A DNA stretch of 7,253 nucleotides, from NCBI GenBank assembly GCA_947175585.1, contig CAMWNL010000075.1:1-7253 (forward strand). The letters run 5' to 3'. Under the pieces are notes generated by a model, which searched no databases, was not told where the DNA came from, and saw only the letters and a program-made list of their open reading frames with translations. The DNA is from an uncultured Bacteroidales bacterium (GTDB lineage: Bacteria > Bacteroidota > Bacteroidia > Bacteroidales > Muribaculaceae). This document shows, piece by piece, positions 1 through 4,779 of the stretch (the first letter of the stretch is position 1; the number at the start of each line of letters is the position of its first letter). Position numbers and translations under genes: made by a program.

Positions 1-1607
1 ATCTTAATCCGGGTAATGACGCTGCATCCGTTAATGTTAAACACATAGCTCCTGCAACTGTGCCATACTTCATGGGTTTCGAGGCTACAGAGGATATGGA
101 CGAATTTGTGTTCGTCAATCTTAATGATGACGATGGAGACTGGGGTCGCAACATTGACGGTGGTTGGTTCGGTTCATTTGCCCGTACAGGATACGGCAGC
201 CTTTGCTACAACTATTCTAAGAATGTGGCTGATGACTGGGCTATATTCGAACCCATCCTTGTTGAGCCTGGCTACTACGCAGTCAAATTCTGGTATTCCG
301 CTACCGAAAATCACAAGGAACGCCTGCGTGTATATTATGGTAATAAGCCTGAAGTTGAGGCAATGACCAACCTTGTGGTTGATTTCGATGAGATTGATAA
401 TCCCAAATATCTTGAATCAATCAGCATCATTGAGGTAAAAGAAGAGGGTCCTGTCTACTTCGGCTTCTACTGCTGCAGTGACGCAGACGAGAACTGGCTA
501 TGTATCGACGACTTCTCTCTTACAGCCGTTGATCCCAACACTTCTGATATCATGCTCAGCAGTCTCACATCTCCTACCGACTACTTCTTCAGCGCAAGCT
601 CTCGCGACGCTGTCTTCAAAATGCAGAATGTCGGTATCAAAGATGTAACTGTCACACTCAACTACTATCTTAATAACGAATTGTTGAAGACTTCGTCGCT
701 CGACATCCGTGGTCAGGAAGTCCTTTCAGTTGTAGAGTCTTCAGTAGTTCCTGAGGTTCTCGCTCCCGGCACCTATACATTCAAGGCCGAAGCAGTCTTC
801 GATGGCGATACAGATCTCTCAAACAACGTAATTGAGAAAAAATTCATTGTCCTTGACAAACCTGTTGCGTTCTGGGATTTTGAAGGTGACGAACTCCCGG
901 CAGACCTGACATTCCGTAAAGAGGACTCAGCGACCGATCATCCCAGTGCCGGCGAAGAGTTTAATGCTGACGGATTCGGCATTTTCAATATCGTTGAGCA
1001 CTATCTCCTCGGCGAACATGTCCTCGCCGTAAACACTTGGTTTACTGAAGACCGTTCGGCTGACCGTTGGATTGTCCTTCCTCAGATTAATGTCACAGGT
1101 GAAAACGCCCACTTCTCGTGGACAGCTAATTCTTACAACAAGGATTATCTCGAATACTATGATGTGAAAGTTTCTACCGGCGACGACTATTGGTGGGATT
1201 ACACCACTCTCTACAGCAACAGCGCTGAAGAAGTGTCGCCTCAGACCCGAGGCATCAGTCTTGCTGCTTATGCCGGTAAGACAGTCTATGTTGCTATCAA
1301 TGTCCGCACTTCTAATGGTGAAGCACTTCTGTTAGACAACCTCGGTGTCTACGGAGATGTTGAGCTCGCTTCAGTAACCGGAATTTCATCTGTAGCTACT
1401 GACAGCAAAGTGAGCGTAACAGTTGAAGGCGAACAGCTAATTGTAAGCGGAGCCGACGCTGATGTAATCTGTGTTTACTCTCTTGACAGCGCGCTCATTG
1501 CCGAAGGTAAAGGTAACACTCTTGAAATCTCTGATCTTGCAAAGGGACTTTATATCGCTCGTGTATCTACCGCTGCCGGTAACGCTACACTTAAGTTTGT
1601 CAAATAA
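1..1607 (+). CDS. 3' part of a modular secreted surface protein with two choice-of-anchor-J domains and a type IX sorting tail
   Basis: The reading frame is open from position 3 to the TAA at 1605-1607 and gives 534 visible residues. The start lies off the left edge. The GTG at 60 is an internal valine, because coding-like sequence (NPGNDAASVNV, the end of an Ig-like/CARDB strand) continues upstream in frame. Visible order: end of an Ig-like domain (1-19); a choice-of-anchor-J (cleaved-adhesin-like, jelly-roll) module (about 20-178, opening VPYFMGFE, closing WLCIDDFSL); a CARDB/Ig-like domain (about 179-286, with NVG and LSNNV); a second anchor-J module (about 287-452, opening VAFWDFEGDELP, closing LLLDNLGVYG); and a Por-secretion tail (about 460-534, with ISDLAKGLYIARV and ending LKFVK). 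Such tails direct Bacteroidota proteins through the type IX system to the cell surface, and anchor-J modules often bind carbohydrate or protein. The catalytic or recognition part, if any, is outside the window, so the overall function is unknown. A hairpin terminator follows 24 nt after the stop. Confidence 0.85.
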   Translation, partial: LNPGNDAASVNVKHIAPATVPYFMGFEATEDMDEFVFVNLNDDDGDWGRNIDGGWFGSFARTGYGSLCYNYSKNVADDWAIFEPILVEPGYYAVKFWYSATENHKERLRVYYGNKPEVEAMTNLVVDFDEIDNPKYLESISIIEVKEEGPVYFGFYCCSDADENWLCIDDFSLTAVDPNTSDIMLSSLTSPTDYFFSASSRDAVFKMQNVGIKDVTVTLNYYLNNELLKTSSLDIRGQEVLSVVESSVVPEVLAPGTYTFKAEAVFDGDTDLSNNVIEKKFIVLDKPVAFWDFEGDELPADLTFRKEDSATDHPSAGEEFNADGFGIFNIVEHYLLGEHVLAVNTWFTEDRSADRWIVLPQINVTGENAHFSWTANSYNKDYLEYYDVKVSTGDDYWWDYTTLYSNSAEEVSPQTRGISLAAYAGKTVYVAINVRTSNGEALLLDNLGVYGDVELASVTGISSVATDSKVSVTVEGEQLIVSGADADVICVYSLDSALIAEGKGNTLEISDLAKGLYIARVSTAAGNATLKFVK

Positions 1608-1630
1608 AATACCCTCTATTTCATAATGCG

Positions 1631-1663
1631 AAAAGCTGCGTCTTGATGATAGGCGCAGCTTTT
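1631..1663. terminator. Bidirectional intrinsic terminator between convergent genes
   Basis: Positions 1631-1643 (AAAAGCTGCGTCT) pair with 1651-1663 (AGGCGCAGCTTTT) around a 7-nt loop (1644-1650). In the plus-strand RNA this is a 13-bp stem with one U-G wobble. In the minus-strand RNA that pair becomes a C-A mismatch, leaving a perfect 10-bp stem. The A4/T4 ends supply a short U run in either direction, and the plus direction continues with a T-rich stretch. It lies 24 nt after the surface-protein stop and 5 nt after the acetyltransferase stop on the opposite strand, the expected place for a shared terminator. Confidence 0.85.
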
Positions 1664-1668
1664 CTGTT

Positions 1669-2124
1669 TCATTTCTGTGGAAAATATTTCATCATGTCAG
1701 GCATATCTCTGAAGCCGAGAGATGAATAGACCGGTTTTCCGTCAGCTGTCGTTTCGAGATAGATTTTTCCACAACCTCGTGTTTCCGCTTCTTCGAGTAG
1801 CCGGGTAACAATGTGATGACCTATCCCGTTGTTTCGAAATCTTTCCCTGACATATATATTCATAAGATAAGCACAACGCCCGGTCGGATTGTCGGGAGAA
1901 GGCAATTCGTCAGTAAAGCAGACTGAGCCACATCCACATTCCTCACCGTCATATTCGGCTACAAACGCAATATGCGATCCATCATTGATATGCGCTCTGT
2001 AATATTGGCGGTTGGCGACCAACAGTCTCGGGTTTGGCACCTGCCCGAATACATTTCTAATAACCTCTATTCTCCAGCGCATCAGCGTCGGCAATGCCTT
2101 TATCTCCTTCAGAGTTGTCATCAT
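1669..2124 (-). CDS. GNAT-family N-acetyltransferase
   Basis: This is a 151-residue protein of the usual size for a single-domain GCN5-related acetyltransferase, which transfers an acyl group from acyl-CoA to an amine in the cytoplasm. Motif A is clear: a strand (YLMNIYV, 86-92) leads to RERFRNNGIG (93-102), which carries the R/Q-x-x-G-x-G/A pyrophosphate loop as R97-N-N-G100-I-G102. A helix follows (HHIVTRLLEEAETRG). Motif B is seen as KIYLETTADGKPVYSSLGF (120-138). Cysteines cluster at 63, 65 and 69; their meaning is unknown. The start is ATG 2124, which overlaps the adenylation gene stop as ATGA. A second in-frame ATG directly follows at 2121 and cannot be excluded. The overlap makes translational coupling likely. 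The acceptor is unknown; from context it may be an amino acid, or a product of the upstream enzyme. The family call is firm and the substrate is not known. Confidence 0.9.
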   Translation of the reverse strand: MMTTLKEIKALPTLMRWRIEVIRNVFGQVPNPRLLVANRQYYRAHINDGSHIAFVAEYDGEECGCGSVCFTDELPSPDNPTGRCAYLMNIYVRERFRNNGIGHHIVTRLLEEAETRGCGKIYLETTADGKPVYSSLGFRDMPDMMKYFPQK

Positions 2125-3563
2125 ATACCGCCTTCCTTCATTACCACAGGGAGAGCTTCGACATCGACTTTTCCTCTTCTGGTCAATGGTATCTTATTGA
2201 TTTTTACAAAGAACTCAGGCACCATGAAATCTGTCAGGCGATCTGACAGCCATTTTCTAATGTCATGTAACTTGCAATTATCTTTAGGTATAATATATGC
2301 TGTCAGATAATGCAGCCCGTTATCATCAAGAAATGCACGTACCACTCCACGCTCGACCTCAGGACAAGTATTGAGCACATTTTCCACCTCATCAGGTTCG
2401 ACTCTCTTACCGAGTATCATTACCTGATTGTCACGTCTGTGGAGGAATGCAAGATTTCCGTCAGGCAGTTCATAGCCGAGATCTCCGCTGCGGTACATGC
2501 GTGTGCCATCGGCCAGAGTAACAAAATTTTTCTGTTCAGGTGGATTACCTAAATATCCTCTGCTGACACCTTCGCCGAAAATACAGATCTCACCGATCTC
2601 CCCCTTTGGCAACTCATTCTGATTCTTATCCATGATTTTAACCTCGACACCTTTTACAGCTTTGCCGACAGGGAATGTGCCGTCTTCAAGCGGTTGGGCA
2701 TTGTCAACTCTGAAGTAGTTGGAGCAAACGGTGGTTTCCGATGGCCCATAGGTGTTATAGATTTTGACACCTTTGTCGCGTAGGTTTGTGATGTAGCTGC
2801 CTCGGATAACATCGCCGCCACTGATGATAAGTTTTATTGATTTTGGTATTTCCGGAAGTTTGTTCATCTCGGCGATGAGGTAGGGGAACCCATCAATTAT
2901 CGTTACACCATGTCGCTCCACAAATCTCAACAGTCCCTGCAGAGAGCCGTTGTGAACCGGCGTTGACGGAATACATATTGCCGCGCCGTTAAGGAGGGTA
3001 GTGTAGACTTCCTCGACAAAGATATCAAACGAGCATACCGAATACTGCAGCATGACGTCACCGGGACCGGTTTTGAATTCTGCTTCGAAGGCTTCTGAAT
3101 AATTAACTACCGAATGATTTTCGACGACCACACCTTTAGGTTTACCTGATGTGCCTGACGTATATAGTACGTAAGCCACTCCGTCAGGAGTCGAGCGGTC
3201 TGCCATTTTCTCTTTAGCCGGTTTGAGGTGCCTGCAAAAACTATCTGTTATAATCAGGTTTACCCCTGCCGTATTCATCATATAGTCGATGCGCTCCTGC
3301 GGCAGGAATGGTTCAGCCGGGATGTAAGCAGCTCCGCTTTTTAGGATGGCGAGCATTGCGGCAATCTGTTCCGCACCGTGGTGCATCACTATGCCGATGA
3401 AGGCTTCTCTGCGATTATAAAATTTTGAGAGAATGGAGTCAACCATCTCATCGAGCTCTGAATATGTCAACGTCCGCTCGTCTTCAATGATTGCCGGACT
3501 GTCAGGATATTTCTCTACTATCTCCCTGAATCGGGAGTAAATTGTTCGTTTGCTATTCATCAT
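2121..3563 (-). CDS. Free-standing amino-acid adenylation enzyme (NRPS A-domain-like, AMP-binding family)
   Basis: This 480-residue protein belongs to the ANL superfamily, which activates a carboxylate with ATP as an acyl-adenylate and usually passes it to a carrier-protein thiol. A-domain core motifs appear in order: A1 LTYSELD (32-38); A2 LKSGAAYIPAEP (74-85); A3 YTSGTSGKPKG (134-144), the ATP-phosphate loop; A4 SFDIFVEEVY (178-187); A5 NTYGPSETTV (270-279); A6 GEICIFGEGVSRGYLGNP (324-341); A7 YRSGDL (357-362); A8 RRDNQVMILGKRVE (376-389), slightly off consensus; and A10 PLTRRGKVD (459-467), with probable catalytic Lys465. Length fits a single A domain (DltA-like size) with no fused carrier or condensation domain. 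Alignment by eye to the gramicidin synthetase (GrsA) pocket gives D180, I181, E184, D224, I247, G249, T271, V279, C280, K465. The acidic E184 and D224 hint at a basic amino acid. D180 is the usual alpha-amino contact. ATG 3563 and ATG 3560 are adjacent; the first is used here. It is first in an operon with the acetyltransferase. The family is firm; the substrate is inferred. Confidence 0.9.
   Translation of the reverse strand: MMNSKRTIYSRFREIVEKYPDSPAIIEDERTLTYSELDEMVDSILSKFYNRREAFIGIVMHHGAEQIAAMLAILKSGAAYIPAEPFLPQERIDYMMNTAGVNLIITDSFCRHLKPAKEKMADRSTPDGVAYVLYTSGTSGKPKGVVVENHSVVNYSEAFEAEFKTGPGDVMLQYSVCSFDIFVEEVYTTLLNGAAICIPSTPVHNGSLQGLLRFVERHGVTIIDGFPYLIAEMNKLPEIPKSIKLIISGGDVIRGSYITNLRDKGVKIYNTYGPSETTVCSNYFRVDNAQPLEDGTFPVGKAVKGVEVKIMDKNQNELPKGEIGEICIFGEGVSRGYLGNPPEQKNFVTLADGTRMYRSGDLGYELPDGNLAFLHRRDNQVMILGKRVEPDEVENVLNTCPEVERGVVRAFLDDNGLHYLTAYIIPKDNCKLHDIRKWLSDRLTDFMVPEFFVKINKIPLTRRGKVDVEALPVVMKEGGI
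2131..2138 (-). promoter_or_regulatory. Shine-Dalgarno-like site for the acetyltransferase gene
   Basis: On the minus strand AAGGAAGG ends 6 nt before ATG 2124 and 9 nt before ATG 2121. It lies inside the last codons of the adenylation gene. Bacteroidota often lack strong Shine-Dalgarno sites, so this one supports starting at 2124 or 2121 and re-initiation at the ATGA overlap. Being inside coding sequence, it could be coincidental. Confidence 0.45.
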
Positions 3564-3671
3564 ATTAATTTTTCATAAGTATATAAGGAGTTATGGGCTA
3601 TTTTGGTTCATAATCCTTGGTTACAGGCAGAGACGATTCGGGATATAGAATTAATTGTTAAAAAATATAAA

Positions 3672-3709
3672 TTAAGTCTATTTATTTCAGGTTAAGTCTT
3701 GTGCAAGTC
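3672..3709 (+). repeat. Direct repeats TTAAGTCT, 20 bp apart
   Basis: TTAAGTCT occurs at 3672-3679 and again at 3692-3699, a start-to-start distance of exactly 20 bp. The core AAGTC recurs a third time at 3705-3709, 11 bp after the second copy. The copies lie roughly on one face of the helix and run into the -33 box at 3699-3701, a position where activators or repressors often bind. Regulatory use is an inference. Confidence 0.5.
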
Positions 3710-3729
3710 AAAAAAAAAAAATAACTTTG
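3699..3729 (+). promoter_or_regulatory. Bacteroidota-type promoter for the GLPGLI/barrel operon
   Basis: A TTG at 3699-3701 is followed by 20 nt and then TAACTTTG at 3722-3729. This matches the known Bacteroides consensus, a -33 TTG/TTTG and a -7 TAnnTTTG about 20 bp apart. Transcription would start roughly 7 nt after the -7 box, leaving a leader of about 155 nt before the ATG at 3892. The spacer is unusual in containing an A12 run (3710-3721) that abuts the -7 box. Confidence 0.65.
3710..3721 (+). repeat. Homopolymeric A12 tract in the promoter spacer
   Basis: Twelve consecutive A bases occupy 12 of the 20 spacer positions between the -33 and -7 boxes. Mononucleotide runs of this length are prone to slipped-strand length change, so the tract may alter promoter spacing. 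It could instead act only as bent, UP-like A-tract DNA. Confidence 0.9.
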
Positions 3730-3764
3730 GGCGATTTAATAAAATAAATGATATAAAACTTAAA

Positions 3765-3787
3765 AAAAGATTTCACTTCGATCTTTT
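3765..3787 (+). other. Small AT-rich hairpin in the predicted leader
   Basis: AAAAGAT (3765-3771) pairs with ATCTTTT (3781-3787) around a 9-nt loop, inside the predicted leader of the GLPGLI mRNA. The stem has only one G-C pair, so it is weak. Its T run is a poor terminator signal. A role is not established. Confidence 0.3.
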
Positions 3788-3852
3788 AATGATCAAACTC
3801 TAAAATAGATAGAAACGAATCGCATTTTGGGTGAACTCTTTTTTGATTACAA

Positions 3853-3860
3853 CAAAGTTA
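3853..3860 (-). promoter_or_regulatory. Possible leftward -7 box upstream of the adenylation operon
   Basis: Read on the minus strand this is TAACTTTG, a full match to TAnnTTTG and identical to the rightward -7 box at 3722-3729. No TTG is found about 20 bp upstream of it, and it would leave a leader of about 280 nt before the start at 3563. It is the only exact -7 match found leftward, but the promoter call is weak. Confidence 0.3.
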
Positions 3861-3891
3861 GTGGACTCAGATTATATCTAATATAGTAATT

Positions 3892-4779
3892 ATGTTTAAG
3901 ACTTTTACCATTACATTACTGTTCTTTGTGATGAGTAGTTCGATGTATGTTACATTTGCACAGCGCAAAGACACTGATGCTAAGATATCTCGAGAGTACT
4001 ACAAATCAGGCTGTAGGAATAGAAAAATCATCGGTAATGCAGATGTTCGTATTCTATATGCTTTCAACGCAGAGGACCTTCAAGATAAAAATACATGGAT
4101 AGATGAAGGACAGCTCAAAATAACCAGAGGTCTGTCACAGTATAGTAGTCATTTTGAAGAGGTTAACGAAGATAGTTTAGCTAAGTGGCTCAAAGAACAC
4201 CCTAATTCTTCTGTCGTTCCTCCGGCTCGGTGGATTCAAGGATACAAACCCGATCACTGGATTGAATATCAGTATTCTAACATCGTAATTAAGGGAAATA
4301 TTTTGGAGGAGTGGGCTTCAATGCCGAGAGAAATTGAGGAAGATAATATGATGTATACAGAAGAATTTCCTCTCCAGAGCTGGAAGATTGAGCCTGAAAC
4401 TCAGATAGTTTGTGGTTATGAGTGTCAAAAGGCAGTTTGTCATTGGCGTGGAAGAGACTATGTTGCATGGTTTACCAGCGCGATTCCTGTTTCAGCCGGT
4501 CCTTGGAAATTCGGCGGATTACCGGGATTGATAATGAAAATCAGCGATTCTAAAAACGATTATTCGTGGGAAGCTGTAGCTGTGAATAAAGGTTCTTTTC
4601 CAATCTACGGTGAACGCAGAAAAAAATATGTAAAATCAACTCGTGAAAAGGTACAGAAATTGCAACGGGAGTTAAACGAGAACTATTTTAAAACTACCGG
4701 TACAAGTGTAGTCCAATACAAGACCGGTAAAGTAATCTCGTCACGCAAACATCCTTATACTCAACTTGAACTTGAGTAA
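3892..4779 (+). CDS. GLPGLI-family secreted protein
   Basis: This 295-residue protein carries the family signature GPWKFGGLPGLI at residues 203-214. Other family features are CGYECQKA (174-181), an AWFTSAIPVSAGP stretch leading into the signature, and an ending QLELE similar to the usual conserved C terminus. The N terminus is a signal peptide: K3, a hydrophobic stretch TITLLFFVMSSSMYV, and a likely cleavage after TFA (about residue 23). There is no lipobox cysteine, so the mature protein should be a soluble periplasmic protein. C174, C178 and C183 could form a disulfide. The molecular role of the family is not established. Genes of this family commonly sit beside TonB-dependent-receptor-like barrels in Bacteroidota, as here, where the stop overlaps the next start by one base (TAATG). 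The start at 3892 is supported by the signal peptide directly following it; no Shine-Dalgarno is seen. The gene looks more AT-rich than the surface-protein gene at the left edge. Confidence 0.92.
   Translation: MFKTFTITLLFFVMSSSMYVTFAQRKDTDAKISREYYKSGCRNRKIIGNADVRILYAFNAEDLQDKNTWIDEGQLKITRGLSQYSSHFEEVNEDSLAKWLKEHPNSSVVPPARWIQGYKPDHWIEYQYSNIVIKGNILEEWASMPREIEEDNMMYTEEFPLQSWKIEPETQIVCGYECQKAVCHWRGRDYVAWFTSAIPVSAGPWKFGGLPGLIMKISDSKNDYSWEAVAVNKGSFPIYGERRKKYVKSTREKVQKLQRELNENYFKTTGTSVVQYKTGKVISSRKHPYTQLELE

Larger units (their letters stand above)
3564..3891. other. AT-rich divergent intergenic region
   Basis: This 328-bp gap separates the divergent adenylation and GLPGLI operons and shows no credible coding sequence. 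It holds a Bacteroidota-type promoter toward the right (3699-3729) containing an A12 run, TTAAGTCT direct repeats just upstream, a small AT-rich hairpin at 3765-3787, and an opposite-strand copy of the -7 box at 3853-3860. The remainder is AT-rich with no recognised motif. It must also carry the promoter of the leftward adenylation operon, for which no full two-box match was found. Confidence 0.8.

Noticed and set aside
60..62. GTG as start of the left-edge surface protein
   Set aside because: The same frame is open and protein-like back to position 3, and the region before it reads as the end of an Ig-like domain, so this is an internal valine in a truncated gene.
106..366. Open frame of 86 codons on the plus strand
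   Set aside because: It lies wholly inside the surface-protein gene in another frame and has no recognisable domain.
927..1112. Minus-strand open frame of 61 codons
   Set aside because: It is antisense to the second anchor-J module, whose domain pattern is clear; no independent support.
1972..2552. Three plus-strand open frames (1972-2310, 2012-2200, 2310-2552)
   Set aside because: They are antisense to the acetyltransferase and adenylation genes, both of which show family motifs across these stretches.
3662..3669. TATATTTT on the minus strand as a leftward -7 box
   Set aside because: It misses the final G of TAnnTTTG and has no TTG about 20 bp upstream; expected by chance in such AT-rich DNA.
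3700..3708. CTTG-TG-CAAG palindrome near the -33 box
   Set aside because: The arms are only 4 bp and do not extend, so chance is sufficient.
3706..3711. TTGACT on the minus strand as a sigma70-type -35 box for the adenylation operon
   Set aside because: No TATAAT-like box follows at about 17 bp, and the Bacteroidota primary sigma factor uses different boxes.
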